DNA of 64,000 bases from Pseudolactococcus laudensis (GTDB lineage Bacteria > Bacillota > Bacilli > Lactobacillales > Streptococcaceae): the NCBI RefSeq assembly GCF_013449735.1, contig NZ_JACBNY010000008.1, forward strand, positions 33,091 through 97,090, read 5' to 3'. The notes beneath the pieces are model-generated. The model saw only the letters and a list, made by a program, of their open reading frames with translations, had not been told where the DNA came from and made no database searches. This document shows, one piece after another, positions 20,695 through 31,126 of the stretch; position 1 is the first letter of the stretch, and each line of letters starts with the position of its first letter. Both the position numbers and the translations under genes were made by a program.

Positions 20695-22106
20695 AATAAT
20701 TCAACAAAACTTGTCATTTGACGGGCTGATTTGACATCATGAACCCGTAAAACTTTGGCACCTAGACGATACATCTCTGTCGCTGCAACTAGCGATAAAT
20801 CAGCTCTCTCGTCTTTTGGCAAATCAAATAAAAATTTTGCCCAACCTTTATTAGAAACGGCTGTCATAATCGGTCGGTTGAAAACTTTTAAGCGGCCTAC
20901 TGCCTGCATCATGGCTAAATCTTGATAAACATCAGAGTTTTTCGAATAGCCCACACCCGGATCTAGCGCAATGCGTTCACGCTGAATCCCAGCTGCTTCA
21001 AGGCTTGCTAAATTCTCTGTAAACCAAGCAATCATGTCTGCCGCGATATCCACTGAAAGCTCATTATCCCTCGGGTTGAACATGATTAATAACCCAACAT
21101 CCGTTGCTGCCATTAAAGACAATTTCCTTGCATCATCTGTAAAACCATTGACATCATTGATGATACCAGCGCCTGCCTCTATCGCAGCTATCATGACCTC
21201 ATACTTATAAGTATCCACAGCCACCACAGCATACGGATGCGTTTTTTTAATACCTTGAATCACAGGCACAATCCGCGCAATCTCCTCTTCTGGTGTGAGT
21301 GGGACAAAGCCAGGACGCGTCGTCTGTCCACCAACCTCAATCACATCTGCACCATCAGCTAGCTGTTGTGTCGCCTGCCCTAATGAGACTGCCACGCCCC
21401 CGACATGCTCACCATTGTAGAAAGACTCAGGGCTGACGTTCAAAACACCATATATAATGCCAGTCTCTTGCGTCAAGTCATGACCATTTGCCTGCCAAAT
21501 GATGTCCTCATCCTGTAATTTAGCAAGTAAACGTTTGGTGGCACGACCTCGGTGGTGGTAATTGAGCTGTTCAGCAATAGGCAACTCTGCAATCGTTTTA
21601 CCAGTTTCCGTCAGAAAAATCGTATCAAGACCTTTGCCAAATTGGCCGCGACTTTCGGGCGAAATTGCCACACCACCACGCCCCTCAACAGTTATGACCT
21701 CATGCTCAGGCGTTATCAAAACGAAAATCGCCGCCATATAAGCTGAGCGTTCATCAACTGCACGATATAAATCTATCACGTACTGATTTTCTGCTTCAAC
21801 CGTATCAAGGCCTAAGGCCTTGAATTCTCGAGCAGTCGTTAAACCAAAACGCTCTGGAAAGGCGCGCAAAAACATGCCTGAGTCGTCTGCAAGGACGTAT
21901 TCTTCAGGTAGAAACTCGTGGATAAACTGTGCTTTGACATGCGCATTCAGCCTTTGGTCATCTATCGTTTCTGGCGGAAAATTCTGCGCAGGTATAAGCT
22001 CACGATAGTTCACTAATTCAACGCCATAGAGTTTGAAAAACTTGGCAACATCAGCGGTTTTAGCTGAATTATTTGACGCAAAAACAATTCGATGCGGTAA
22101 GGTCAT
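20679..22106 (-). CDS. folP: HAM1/RdgB-like NTP pyrophosphatase fused to dihydropteroate synthase
   Basis: 475 residues with two enzymes. Residues 1-205 are HAM1-like: SNNSAKT (11-17), ADDSGMFL (73-80), GQFGKGLD (about 154), HHRGRAT (184-190). Residues about 215-475 are dihydropteroate synthase: GVLNVSPESFYNG, GGQTTRPG, VDTYKYEV, LDPGVGYSK, VSNK and LRVHDV, keeping Asn, Asp, Lys and Arg ligands although the usual SRK is SNK. Last gene of folB-folK-folE-folP, overlapping folE by four bases. Lactobacillus plantarum has a free xtp gene in its folate cluster, so the N-domain may remove pyrophosphate from dihydroneopterin triphosphate (inference). Confidence 0.88.
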   Translation of the reverse strand: MTLPHRIVFASNNSAKTADVAKFFKLYGVELVNYRELIPAQNFPPETIDDQRLNAHVKAQFIHEFLPEEYVLADDSGMFLRAFPERFGLTTAREFKALGLDTVEAENQYVIDLYRAVDERSAYMAAIFVLITPEHEVITVEGRGGVAISPESRGQFGKGLDTIFLTETGKTIAELPIAEQLNYHHRGRATKRLLAKLQDEDIIWQANGHDLTQETGIIYGVLNVSPESFYNGEHVGGVAVSLGQATQQLADGADVIEVGGQTTRPGFVPLTPEEEIARIVPVIQGIKKTHPYAVVAVDTYKYEVMIAAIEAGAGIINDVNGFTDDARKLSLMAATDVGLLIMFNPRDNELSVDIAADMIAWFTENLASLEAAGIQRERIALDPGVGYSKNSDVYQDLAMMQAVGRLKVFNRPIMTAVSNKGWAKFLFDLPKDERADLSLVAATEMYRLGAKVLRVHDVKSARQMTSFVELLKNAH

Positions 22107-22678
22107 TTGTCACTCACTTTCATCATAAATTCTTGTCGTAAAAAGGTATCTGTTTTCAAGAGGCCTTTATAAAGACTAGTCGTCGTGTAAGTCCCTGGCC
22201 GATTAATCCCACGCATCTCCATACACATATGACGAGACTGCACGTGAACGGCCACACCTTTTGGATGCACAATGCGTTGCATTTCTGAACAAATCAAGGC
22301 TGTCAGATTTTCTTGAACGCTCGGTCTACGCGCTGCCCAATCGACTAATCGTGGAATCTTACTCAAGCCAATAATTTCACCATCGGGAACATATCCAACA
22401 GTTACTGTACCAAAAAATGGCAACAAGTGGTGTTCGCACATGGCATAAAAAGGAATATCTGCGACGATGACCATATCTGAATCTTGGTCTGTCGGAAAGA
22501 GTTTATAATTGTCAAACTGCGTCTCACCAGTTGCCGAAAAAATTTCGGCATAGGCTTTAGCTACCCGCTTAGGTGTTTCGAGTAAACCATCTCGATTAGG
22601 ATTATCCCCAATCGCTTGCAGTAGATTTTTTGTGCCTGTTTCAAGAGTTTCTTGATGTTCTTGAGAAAATTTTTTCAT
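22103..22678 (-). CDS. folE: GTP cyclohydrolase I
   Basis: Opens the pterin branch of folate synthesis: GTP to 7,8-dihydroneopterin triphosphate. 191 residues with zinc and active-site motifs CEHHLLPFFG (about 84-93) and SRHMCMEMRG (about 152). Separate from folK here, whereas Lactococcus lactis has a folKE fusion. Confidence 0.96.
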   Translation of the reverse strand: MKKFSQEHQETLETGTKNLLQAIGDNPNRDGLLETPKRVAKAYAEIFSATGETQFDNYKLFPTDQDSDMVIVADIPFYAMCEHHLLPFFGTVTVGYVPDGEIIGLSKIPRLVDWAARRPSVQENLTALICSEMQRIVHPKGVAVHVQSRHMCMEMRGINRPGTYTTTSLYKGLLKTDTFLRQEFMMKVSDK

Positions 22679-22739
22679 GTAATACTTTCTAATCTAAAAC
22701 GTCAACCATCCCTCAAATCAAGTGGTGGGCTAAACGACG

Positions 22740-23240
22740 TTAATAAGTTATCTCATATTTTGTGGGCTGAACCCAGTTTTGGTCAGCGGTCTTGTCTAGC
22801 AATTGTCGCGCCAAACTCACTGTCGCAACATCAGAAATACGCTCAGCCACTTCAACCAAGGGCTGCAAGACAAAGCGACGATTGGCCATTTCAGCATGCG
22901 GAATGGTGAGTTGTGCGCTAACCATTTTGACATCACCAAAAAGCAAAATATCCAAATCAATCGTTCGAGGCCCCCAGTGAATGGTCTTGACCCGTTTCAT
23001 ATCTTTTTCAATTTGTTGGGTCTGTGTTAATAAAGCCTCTGGCTTTAAAGTCTCGGGCACCTCTAAGGCTAGTGCGATGTTATAGAAATCGTCCTGAACC
23101 ACCTCACCGACCGGCTGTGTTTCGTAAATTTTAGAAACACCTAGTACGTGATATAGCTTGGTTAATTTGTCAACAGCTGCCTGCAAATTAGCGTGCCGAT
23201 CCCCGAGATTTGTGCCGATGCTCAAGTAAACCTTAGGCAT
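22740..23240 (-). CDS. folK: 2-amino-4-hydroxy-6-hydroxymethyldihydropteridine pyrophosphokinase
   Basis: 166 residues starting PKVYLSIGTNLGDR and carrying the HPPK signature GPRTIDLDILLFG (about 88-100). Start at 23240 has GGAGAGGAG upstream; the longer frame to 23354 lies in folB. Overlaps folB by eight bases. Confidence 0.95.
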   Translation of the reverse strand: MPKVYLSIGTNLGDRHANLQAAVDKLTKLYHVLGVSKIYETQPVGEVVQDDFYNIALALEVPETLKPEALLTQTQQIEKDMKRVKTIHWGPRTIDLDILLFGDVKMVSAQLTIPHAEMANRRFVLQPLVEVAERISDVATVSLARQLLDKTADQNWVQPTKYEITY

Positions 23241-23595
23241 GGCTCCTCTCCACTGTGATGATAATGTCATCAAAGACCCCAACAATTGGTACCGAATATT
23301 TTTTGACTGAGAGTCGAATTTTTTCGGCCATTGGAAAAGCAGACAACAAGGCATTTAATGCACCATTTGCCACTGATTCCATAAGGTTAAAATCATGTTG
23401 TGTCACATAATCTCGGATGATGTCGTACACATCCGCATAAGAAATTGTCGTGGTGAGATCATCATCCTTGACTTGGTGCTCAATGTCATAATCAACGGTC
23501 ACATCGACTGAAATCTGTTGACCTAGCGTCTTTTCTTCTGCAAAAACGCCATTGTGCGTGTAAAATCGCATATTTGTAATTTGTATTTGACCCAC
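23233..23595 (-). CDS. folB: Dihydroneopterin aldolase
   Basis: 120 residues, one DHNA domain: TNMRFYTHNGVFAEEK at the head, SYADVYDII and the catalytic Lys in VKKYSVPI. GTG start with AAGGAG. First gene of the folate cluster. Confidence 0.95.
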   Translation of the reverse strand: MGQIQITNMRFYTHNGVFAEEKTLGQQISVDVTVDYDIEHQVKDDDLTTTISYADVYDIIRDYVTQHDFNLMESVANGALNALLSAFPMAEKIRLSVKKYSVPIVGVFDDIIITVERSHA

Positions 23596-23810
23596 GGTTA
23601 CTCCTTATTTAGGGTGGATAATGACTTTGCAGAGCTATTCAGTAATATGTTGCTAGTTAGCAACACATGACGCATCTTATCTGTAGCAATAGTTGCGAAT
23701 TAACAACACACTGCTTAGTCTAGCATAGAGCACCCCGTTTTTTTGTCTCAACTAGTACTATTTTATCATATTTTTAACACGCTTTCAGCGTCATGAACCC
23801 TTGGAAAACA

Positions 23811-23838
23811 AAAAAATCCCAATATTATCAGGATTTTT
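23811..23838 (-). terminator. Short terminator after rpsO
   Basis: AAAAATCC / GGATTTTT around an 11-base loop just after the rpsO stop on the minus strand. Weak stem but T-run present. Confidence 0.55.
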
Positions 23839-23845
23839 CTTGTTA

Positions 23846-24115
23846 TTAACGACGAAGACCAAGTGATGAAATCAATTCGCGGTAACGTGGAATATCTTTT
23901 TGACGCAAGTACGCCAACAAGTTACGACGGTGACCGATTTTTTTCATCAAACCACGGTAAGTTGCGTGGTCTTTTTTATGATTTTGAATATGTTCGTTAA
24001 GGTGGTTAATTTCCCAAGTCAAAACAGCGATTTGAACTTCAGGTGAACCAGTGTCACCTTCAGTACGTGCATATTGCTTGATGATTTCAGTTTTTTTCTC
24101 TTTTGAGATTGCCAT
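23846..24115 (-). CDS. rpsO: 30S ribosomal protein S15
   Basis: 89 residues, standard length, with the 16S-binding signature [19 protein letters not shown] and [13 protein letters not shown] [11 protein letters not shown]. Own promoter and structured leader, listed next. Confidence 0.97.
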   Translation of the reverse strand: MAISKEKKTEIIKQYARTEGDTGSPEVQIAVLTWEINHLNEHIQNHKKDHATYRGLMKKIGHRRNLLAYLRQKDIPRYRELISSLGLRR

Positions 24116-24134
24116 TGTGTTTCTCCTTTTTATG

Positions 24135-24188
24135 ATTGAGCTTGGTGCTCAATTGATTTTATTGCTGTTTCCGTGCCAAACGTTTGGC
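24135..24188 (-). promoter_or_regulatory. Structured rpsO leader
   Basis: Two hairpins in the rpsO 5' UTR: ATTGAGC / GCTCAAT around a 5-base loop (24135-24153), close to the ribosome site, and a perfect 14-base palindrome GCCAAACGTTTGGC (24175-24188). This is where S15 autoregulation would act; no match to a named class claimed. Confidence 0.45.
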
Positions 24189-24223
24189 GTTCGCTAAGCT
24201 CAGAACCAGTTGGTACTTTATCT

Positions 24224-24251
24224 ATTATACAGCTTTTTTCAGAGCTGTCAA
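24224..24251 (-). promoter_or_regulatory. rpsO promoter
   Basis: Minus-strand TTGACA (24251-24246), 16-base spacer, TATAAT (24229-24224). Consensus hexamers; lies between the pknB stop and rpsO. Confidence 0.8.
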
Positions 24252-24268
24252 CTCACTGAGTGTCTTTA

Positions 24269-26194
24269 CTATGGTTTAGATTGTGTTGTTGAACTCTCAG
24301 GTGTTGAGCTAGCAGATTGCGATGCCTTGGCATCTGCATCACTTTTAGCTTTTGAGTCTTCAATCGATTTTGAAGTCGAGGCAGAGGCGCTAGCCTCACT
24401 TTCCGACTTAGATTTAGATTCTGACTCAGATGACTCTTTACTTGCAGTTGCAGAGTCAAATTGCAGTACTGTCAAAACAATCTTAGTATCTTTGATTTTA
24501 AATGTATCTCCTTGTGCAGGAGTTGAACCAATGACATAACCATCTGCATTTTGGTCAGTCGTTTGGGTATATTCGACCGTGATATTAGCAGCGGGCACGC
24601 CCATATTTTGAAGTTCAGCCTTAATTGCCGCTACAGTCTTGATACTCAAGCCATTGTTCAGGTAGGTTGGCATAACTGCTTGATTACCTTCAGAAACTTG
24701 GAAGATGATGTCATCCTTGCTATCTAAATCAAATAGTTTATCTTTCCCAGGGGTTTGCTTGATGATTTTACCTGCATCAATACTATCAGACTTGACAGAT
24801 TCTTTCTTGATTCTGCTTTCGTCCACATTATATTTGAGAATCAAATCATCAATCGCTTTATCAACATCCCAACCGACATAGTTTTTCAACTTGATAACAT
24901 TGCCACCTTTTGACACATAGAGGTTGACACTGGCACCCTCTTTTTTAACTGTCTTGGCTTCTGGATTCGTCCGTATCACTTTACCTTCAGGCTGATCGCT
25001 AACCTCTTTGATTTCACGACCAACCTTTAGTTTATTATTTTCAAGAACCGTTTTAGCTTGCGAAACCGTCATGCCCGTCACATCAGGCACTTTTACTTCT
25101 TTAGGTGTCGTCAAAATAAGTGCTACCACCGCAATCGCTAAAACAATTGCTACAACACCACCGATTATCACACCCTTAGGTACTCGCTTTTTCTTACTCG
25201 TACCAACAAGTGGCTCAATGCCACCTGTCGTACCATCTGCTGCAGTATCTTGCGTCACCTTCGTGACCAATTTATCCGTGTTGCCGTTATCCGGAATCAG
25301 CATTTTAGGCAGAATCTTTGTCGCATCTTCATCTTCGACAAAAGTTAATTTTGGATCGTGAGCATGATCCAAACTCAAAGCAAGATTCAAATCACGACGC
25401 ATATCCGTCACGTTCTCGTAGCGATCTGACAGTTTTTTAGCCGTTGCCTTAATTACAACATTTTCAAGAGCTTGTGGCACATTTTTATTTTGATTAATGA
25501 TACTTGGCAAGTTCTCTTGAAAATGCTTGAGGGCAATGGTAACAGCACTATCGCCATCGAAAGGAATCGAACCTGTCAACATTTCATAAATGATAATCCC
25601 TATCGCATAGAGATCACTCTGAGGTGTAGCATTACCTCCGCGAGCTTGTTCAGGACTAAGGTAGTGCACAGAACCAAACATAGAGTTCGTCTGTGTTAAA
25701 GACGTTTCAGAAAGCGCCTTAGCAATCCCAAAATCCGTTACTTTTGCAGTACCGTCTTTTGTGATGAGAATATTTTGCGGTTTCAAATCACGATGAATAA
25801 TCCCACTACTATGCGCCAAAGCCATAGCAGCCAAAATCTCATCACCAATTCTGATTGCTTCTTCATTGGCAAGTGGTGCGTGCTCATTAATATATTGTTT
25901 TAGCGTCAAGCCGTCAATATATTCCATGACGATGTATTGCTGATCATCTGCATCACCCACATCAGAAATGCCAACAATATTAGGATGATTCAATTCTGCC
26001 ATGGCATAAGCTTCACGTTGAAAACGAGCAATTGCTAGGCTATCATTTTCAAAGTTTGAACGCAAAATTTTAATCGCGACCTGACGATTGTCCAGATAAG
26101 TATCTTCTGCCAAATAAACATTAGCCATACCGCCACGACCGATTTCTCTAATCACGCGATAACGATCTGCATAGATTTTTCCAATTTGTATCAT
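24269..26194 (-). CDS. pknB: Ser/Thr protein kinase with PASTA domains
   Basis: About 641 residues. Cytosolic Hanks kinase: [10 protein letters not shown]-loop, AIKIL Lys, HRDLKPQN catalytic loop, DFGIA, and SPEQARG. One membrane segment (about 346-368), then three extracellular PASTA repeats (for example [15 protein letters not shown]) that sense muropeptides and lipid II, and a Ser/Lys/Ala-rich tail of about 60 residues unusual in composition. Start at 26194 follows AAAGGAGAT and overlaps the phosphatase stop. Partner of stp; controls division and MacP-type targets. Confidence 0.96.
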   Translation of the reverse strand: MIQIGKIYADRYRVIREIGRGGMANVYLAEDTYLDNRQVAIKILRSNFENDSLAIARFQREAYAMAELNHPNIVGISDVGDADDQQYIVMEYIDGLTLKQYINEHAPLANEEAIRIGDEILAAMALAHSSGIIHRDLKPQNILITKDGTAKVTDFGIAKALSETSLTQTNSMFGSVHYLSPEQARGGNATPQSDLYAIGIIIYEMLTGSIPFDGDSAVTIALKHFQENLPSIINQNKNVPQALENVVIKATAKKLSDRYENVTDMRRDLNLALSLDHAHDPKLTFVEDEDATKILPKMLIPDNGNTDKLVTKVTQDTAADGTTGGIEPLVGTSKKKRVPKGVIIGGVVAIVLAIAVVALILTTPKEVKVPDVTGMTVSQAKTVLENNKLKVGREIKEVSDQPEGKVIRTNPEAKTVKKEGASVNLYVSKGGNVIKLKNYVGWDVDKAIDDLILKYNVDESRIKKESVKSDSIDAGKIIKQTPGKDKLFDLDSKDDIIFQVSEGNQAVMPTYLNNGLSIKTVAAIKAELQNMGVPAANITVEYTQTTDQNADGYVIGSTPAQGDTFKIKDTKIVLTVLQFDSATASKESSESESKSKSESEASASASTSKSIEDSKAKSDADAKASQSASSTPESSTTQSKP

Positions 26195-26195
26195 C

Positions 26196-26942
26196 TTACA
26201 GATCTCCTTTATCAAATTTGACTAAAATAACCGTGATATTATCCAGACCACCATTCGTATTAGCAAGGGCAACTAAGTCTTGCGCTTGACTGATCACGTC
26301 CTGATCATTATCTACAGTTTCTATGATTGCCTCAGCCGGCACCATATTCGTCAAACCATCAGAACTCATGATAATAATATCATCGGCATCAATTTCTAAC
26401 GTCACTGTATCGACATCAATGTCTGTCGGTTGACCTAAAGAACGCGTAATAATATTCTTATTCGGGTGTTTCTCAGCCTCATCTGCCGTTATTTCACCAG
26501 CATCTACCAACTCTTGGACAAGAGAATGGTCACGTGTGATTCGGATTAATTCTCCATTTTTAATCACTTGTGTCCGAGAATCACCAACATGAGCACTGAT
26601 AATTTGATGTTTTTGAACAACGACTGCCTCAAGCGTAGTCCCCATTCCCTTGTAATCATCTAATTTCCCAAGGTTTGCGATATTCTCATTTTCAGCGCGA
26701 ATTTGAGCACGGAGCCATGATTCAATTTCATCAGGATGACTGTCCCCTGTAAAATCAGTTGTCGCCCAGGCTTTACCAAGGTCCTCAACTGTCAATTTAC
26801 TCGCAACATTACCAGCCTTATGACCGCCCATACCATCTGCAAGCAGAAAAATCCGCTCACCCTGTTGATTTTCATAGGTGTCGGCATAATCCTGATTATT
26901 CACGCGTTTTTGCCCAACGTCTGACAAAATACTGTACTTCAT
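26196..26942 (-). CDS. stp: PP2C-type Ser/Thr phosphatase
   Basis: 248 residues with PP2C motifs: NQDY (16-19), [38 protein letters not shown] and GGLDNITVI. Dephosphorylates targets of the adjacent kinase. Its stop is next to the pknB start, so the two are coupled. Confidence 0.95.
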   Translation of the reverse strand: MKYSILSDVGQKRVNNQDYADTYENQQGERIFLLADGMGGHKAGNVASKLTVEDLGKAWATTDFTGDSHPDEIESWLRAQIRAENENIANLGKLDDYKGMGTTLEAVVVQKHQIISAHVGDSRTQVIKNGELIRITRDHSLVQELVDAGEITADEAEKHPNKNIITRSLGQPTDIDVDTVTLEIDADDIIIMSSDGLTNMVPAEAIIETVDNDQDVISQAQDLVALANTNGGLDNITVILVKFDKGDL

Positions 26943-27074
26943 CTAAGTCCTCATTCAAGTTATAAAAACAACGGTTTCATCCACTATCGTTTTTAAACAA
27001 TTTCATTTGAGATTAAGTGCATTTCGGCCTACCGCATCTTCCCAAAAGGAGGAGTGCCTTAAACCTCATACACC

Positions 27075-28388
27075 TTATTTTTTGCACAATTTTACGATAA
27101 AGAAACCATCCGTATGATAAGCATCTGGCGTGAGCATGATACAGCCGTTTTTAATAATATCGGCTTTTTCATGTGTCAAAGGCACTTGCTCAAATTCAGG
27201 ATGTTTAGCCAAGAATTTTTCAATGACTTGGAAATTTTCTTCGTCGAAAATAGTACATGTACTATACACTATAGTACCACTACTTACAAGGGTTTTGCAA
27301 GTATTTTCTAGAATTTCAAGCTGAACTTTCTGTAAATTTACAAAATCAGTCGTTTCTTTTCTATATTTTATATCAGGTTTGCGACGAATTAGTCCCAGTC
27401 CCGAACACGGTGCATCGACTAAAATTTTATCAAAACGTTCTGCACCAAATTTTTCAAAACTTTGACGCGCATCAAGTTTAGTCAAGCTGATTTTTTCTGC
27501 TTGATGAAGACGCACGGCATTTTGTTGTATCAAACGTAACTTATGGTCATACAAGTCCAACGCTTCGATATGGCCTTGCTCTGATAAATATTCAGCGATG
27601 TGGACAGTCTTACCACCAGGTGCTGCACAAGCATCCAAAATCTTATCATTTGGTTGTGCATCTAATGCCACAGCAACTAATTGACTTGATTCATCTTGAA
27701 TCGTTATCAGACCATCATTGAAATCAAGCAAGTCAGCAAAATGACCGGTTTTCGCGACAATCCCTGTCGATGAGAGTTCTGATTTTTCAACATCAAATTC
27801 TTGCGATAACTTGTTAAATTCAGTCTCGACATCTGTTAATGTTGTATTCACGCGCAAACTCGCACGACTCGGCTCTTCCAAACTCTTAAAAATTTGACGC
27901 GTCTTTTCAAATCCAAACTGTGTCACAAATTTTTGTGTTAACTCAGCTGGCATCGAATATTGAATACCCAATTTTTCCGTTGAATCTGAAATCTCATCAA
28001 AAGACCTGAGCTCTGCACGCGTAAAATTACGGAGTACACCGTTGACAAAACCTGATAACCTTTGATCACCTTGCTTTTTCGCAATTTTAACCGCTTCATC
28101 AACCGCAGCTGATGTCGGAATACGATCCATATAAATAATCTGATAAACCGTCATAGCTAACAGATTTTTGACCCATTTCTTAGTCTTTTTGACATAAGGC
28201 TTGGTATACCAGTCCAACGTGATTTTTTTTGAAATCGTACCATAAACGAGCTGTGTCACCAATTTTTTATCTAGCTCAGTCAAATGCTCTGATTTGATTT
28301 TTTCATTAAGTGCGATATTGGCATAAGCATCATTGTTTAATACATCATTAATGACAGAAAGCGCCACCCGGCGCGGATTATTACTCAA
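27075..28388 (-). CDS. rsmB: 16S rRNA m5C967 methyltransferase
   Basis: 437 residues: N-terminal NusB-like RNA-binding half and C-terminal SAM domain with [18 protein letters not shown] and the catalytic Cys in YSTCTIF. Overlaps fmt by eight bases; fmt-rsmB-stp-pknB is a conserved Gram-positive order. Confidence 0.95.
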   Translation of the reverse strand: MSNNPRRVALSVINDVLNNDAYANIALNEKIKSEHLTELDKKLVTQLVYGTISKKITLDWYTKPYVKKTKKWVKNLLAMTVYQIIYMDRIPTSAAVDEAVKIAKKQGDQRLSGFVNGVLRNFTRAELRSFDEISDSTEKLGIQYSMPAELTQKFVTQFGFEKTRQIFKSLEEPSRASLRVNTTLTDVETEFNKLSQEFDVEKSELSSTGIVAKTGHFADLLDFNDGLITIQDESSQLVAVALDAQPNDKILDACAAPGGKTVHIAEYLSEQGHIEALDLYDHKLRLIQQNAVRLHQAEKISLTKLDARQSFEKFGAERFDKILVDAPCSGLGLIRRKPDIKYRKETTDFVNLQKVQLEILENTCKTLVSSGTIVYSTCTIFDEENFQVIEKFLAKHPEFEQVPLTHEKADIIKNGCIMLTPDAYHTDGFFIVKLCKK

Positions 28389-29319
28389 ATTGATCTCCGA
28401 TATTTATATTTTTTCCTAAACCATTTAGAAAATCTTGAATAGGCATTTTAGGTTTACCTGCTGGTTGTACTATCGTTAGGCTAACAGCCCCTTCTTTTGT
28501 AGCGATGACCAGACTTTTTTTTGTCTTTTCGATAACTTGCCCCGGAGTACCTTCGACATGATTTAAATCAGCCAGTACGACCTCATGAAGTTTAAAACGC
28601 GTTCCTTGCCAAATAGTATGTGCAACTGGCCATGGAGACATACCACGCACTTGATTGAAAATATCACGCGCAGAAAGCTGCCAATCAATCCGTTCTTCTT
28701 CTGGTGTTATATTAGGTGAAAAGGTTACTTGCGATTCATCCTGCGGCTGTGGCGTGATATTGCCTGCCAGATAATCTGGTAAAGTATCTAATAGAAGTTC
28801 CCGACCGACAAGACTGAGTTTTTCAAACATAGTACCAACATTATCAGCATCGGTAATCGGAATGGCACGCTGCGAAATCATATCACCTGCATCCATTTTT
28901 TTAACCATTTCCATAATTGTCACACCAGCCTCTTTATCACCTTTGATGATAGCATAATGGACAGGTGCACCTCCGCGATATTTCGGCAAAAGACTGGCAT
29001 GAACATTGACAGCATGCTTAACAGAATTGAGCAAACGCTCTGGTAAAAATTGACCAAATGCCGCTGTTACGATAATATCCGCTCCTAATGTCATCAGCTC
29101 CGCCATTTCATCAGAACCCGAGATTTTCTCAGGTTGATAAACTGGTAACTTATGACGTAAAGCTGCCGCCTTGACGGGCGTCATCTTAATTTCTTTTTTT
29201 CGACCAACTGCACGATCTGGTTGTGTGACAACTGCTAACACCTCATAACCCTTCTCAACTAGCCCGTCTAAAACAGGTACTGAAAAAGCTGGTGTTCCCA
29301 TGAAAATTATTTTTGTCAT
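28381..29319 (-). CDS. fmt: Methionyl-tRNA formyltransferase
   Basis: 312 residues. [13 protein letters not shown] head, catalytic [17 protein letters not shown] (Asn/His/Asp loop, about 108) and C-terminal OB-type domain. Formylates initiator Met-tRNA. Confidence 0.96.
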   Translation of the reverse strand: MTKIIFMGTPAFSVPVLDGLVEKGYEVLAVVTQPDRAVGRKKEIKMTPVKAAALRHKLPVYQPEKISGSDEMAELMTLGADIIVTAAFGQFLPERLLNSVKHAVNVHASLLPKYRGGAPVHYAIIKGDKEAGVTIMEMVKKMDAGDMISQRAIPITDADNVGTMFEKLSLVGRELLLDTLPDYLAGNITPQPQDESQVTFSPNITPEEERIDWQLSARDIFNQVRGMSPWPVAHTIWQGTRFKLHEVVLADLNHVEGTPGQVIEKTKKSLVIATKEGAVSLTIVQPAGKPKMPIQDFLNGLGKNINIGDQFE

Positions 29320-29411
29320 TGAATCTGTCTTTCTATCCTTGATTTTAAAAGGTGTCTAACTTTATTATATCACGCTTTGCTTTCATAAACTAATAGCGTC
29401 CTACTTCATCT

Positions 29412-29441
29412 AAAAAATCGAAGTAACAGATACCTCGATTT
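29412..29441 (-). terminator. Terminator of pflA
   Basis: Minus-strand AAATCGAgGT / ACtTCGATTT with loop, then TTTTTT. Confidence 0.75.
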
Positions 29442-29478
29442 CTCAGTTTTTTCAACCCAGTTCACTACCTTATGATAC

Positions 29479-30261
29479 TCATCTGTTCACGCGCTCCAGA
29501 TATTTTTTATAATCTTCTGTATGTAAGAGTGAATTGACGTTAGCGACACGCTCGCTACTTGGTGGTTTGACACCAATCAGTGGGTAATCCCACCCTAACT
29601 CTCTCCACTTGAATTCACCCATCGTATGGTAAGGCAAAACTTCAAACTTTTGAACATTTGACAATGTCTTGACATAGTCACCCAATGCTTGTAAATCTTC
29701 ATCAAAATCGGTTTCACCTGGTACCAGAACATGGCGAATCCATACAGGAACTTGCTTATCTGATAAATAACGTGAAAATGCGATAATATTATCATTCTTA
29801 TGACCAGTCAAGTCACGATGCCGGATTTCATTAATTTCTTTAATATCAAGCAAGACCAAATCGGTCACGGCGAGCAGTTTATCCACTTTCATTAACGTTT
29901 CAGGTTTCGTTGAAAAAGGCTGACCACACGTATCTAGTGTGCAGTGTATACCAAGGGATTTAGCTTTCGTAAACAAAGCCGTCACAAAATCCATTTGTAA
30001 CATGGCTTCGCCACCAGAGACCGTAATCCCACCACGACTGCCCCAAAAAGACTTGAACTTCATCGCTTCAGCGAGGACTTCATCAACCGTCCGCTCTTTT
30101 GCCTTACTATTGCTCATTGCCCAGGTGTCTGGATTGTGGCAAAACTTACAACGCATTTTACAGCCTTGCATAAAAATGACAAAGCGAACGCCTGGTCCAT
30201 CAACACTACCGAAACTTTCTGTCGAATGAACAAGTCCTGTCACATTTCCTATGTTTTCCAT
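29479..30261 (-). CDS. pflA: Pyruvate formate-lyase activating enzyme
   Basis: Radical-SAM glycyl-radical activase, about 260 residues. Head VTGLVHSTESFGSVDGPGVR, cluster motif CKMRCKFC (about 34-41), GGEAMLQ SAM motif. Turns on anaerobic mixed-acid fermentation. I place the start at 30261; an in-frame ATG at 30267 is nearly as good, and the longer frame lacks a ribosome site. Promoter contains a CcpA site. Confidence 0.94.
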   Translation of the reverse strand: MENIGNVTGLVHSTESFGSVDGPGVRFVIFMQGCKMRCKFCHNPDTWAMSNSKAKERTVDEVLAEAMKFKSFWGSRGGITVSGGEAMLQMDFVTALFTKAKSLGIHCTLDTCGQPFSTKPETLMKVDKLLAVTDLVLLDIKEINEIRHRDLTGHKNDNIIAFSRYLSDKQVPVWIRHVLVPGETDFDEDLQALGDYVKTLSNVQKFEVLPYHTMGEFKWRELGWDYPLIGVKPPSSERVANVNSLLHTEDYKKYLERVNR

Positions 30262-30348
30262 TATCATCACCACTTTCTTAATCAGAGCTCTGAAAACGAC
30301 ACCTGTCAAGATTCACATGAATCTATTTTTTAGAGTTATCCTACTTCT

Positions 30349-30377
30349 ATTTTACGTTATTTTGAAAGCGTTGACAA
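30349..30377 (-). promoter_or_regulatory. pflA promoter with embedded cre
   Basis: TTGTCA (30377-30372), 17-base spacer, TAAAAT (30354-30349). The cre TGAAAGCGTTGACA (30363-30376 plus strand; 13 of 14 positions) lies across the -35 and spacer, so CcpA would compete with polymerase. Nearly identical layout at the FNT gene. Confidence 0.75.
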
Positions 30378-30386
30378 ATTTTATCC

Positions 30387-31124
30387 CTATCTTTTTAGCC
30401 AAACTTGTTCCAATCGTTTAAAACCTGCTCGAGATACTGGAATTTCCGTATCATCCTCTAGCACAATGATTTTTTCTCTTTTATACATTTTTTTGATGAA
30501 AGATTGGTTTACCAAAAAAGAACGATGCACCCGCACCAAATGATTAGACATATTTTCAATATCATTCATATTGCCATACATGGTCAAGGTTTCACCATCC
30601 ATTTGCAGAAGTAGCTTATGCGCAATACCAGTCGTTTCAAAGTATCGAATATCGGCATATAACGCTTCGATAATCTTACCTGTTCGTGTTTTATAGGAAA
30701 ACACTTCATTCAAAGGTTTAAGACGATTAATTGTGATATAGTGATCAATATTTGCTATAATCCTTTCGTCAAAAACTTTTTGTGGCAAAATTTTATCAAT
30801 AAAATCATGTGCATTCACCTTATACTCATAAGTAATCGATGCAAATTCATTGTGCGTCGTGACAAAAGAAATTTGTCCAATTGCGTCTAGTTTCCGAATC
30901 TTTTCAGCGATTTCTAAACCAGCATTTTGATTGCCTTTGATAGCAATATCCAAGAAATAAATATTATTTCGGGAACTTTCTTCAAGCGATGCTAAAAGAT
31001 CTCATGAGCGATCACACGTGACAATCTCTTCAACTGGATATTTCTTTTGCTGCATATAGTTTTTTACCAAACTCTCTAACCGAAATTGCTGAACAATTTC
31101 ATCTTCCAATATATAAACCTTCAT
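30387..31124 (-). pseudogene. LytTR response regulator (AgrA/ComE/PlnC type) with in-frame TGA
   Basis: One frame from ATG 31124 to 30387, 245 codons, interrupted by TGA at codon 41 (31004-31002). Before it: MKVYILEDEIVQQFRLESL, the acidic pocket of a receiver. After it: phospho-acceptor Asp59 in YFLDIAIKG, a switch Lys region, and a complete LytTR DNA-binding domain (about 145-245; VRVHRSFLVN). Upstream and downstream parts are in the same frame, so this is a substitution, for example CGA to TGA. It follows the histidine kinase by two bases. As read, no intact regulator is made, though a restart after the stop could give a DNA-binding half. Confidence 0.85.
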
Positions 31125-31126
31125 CC

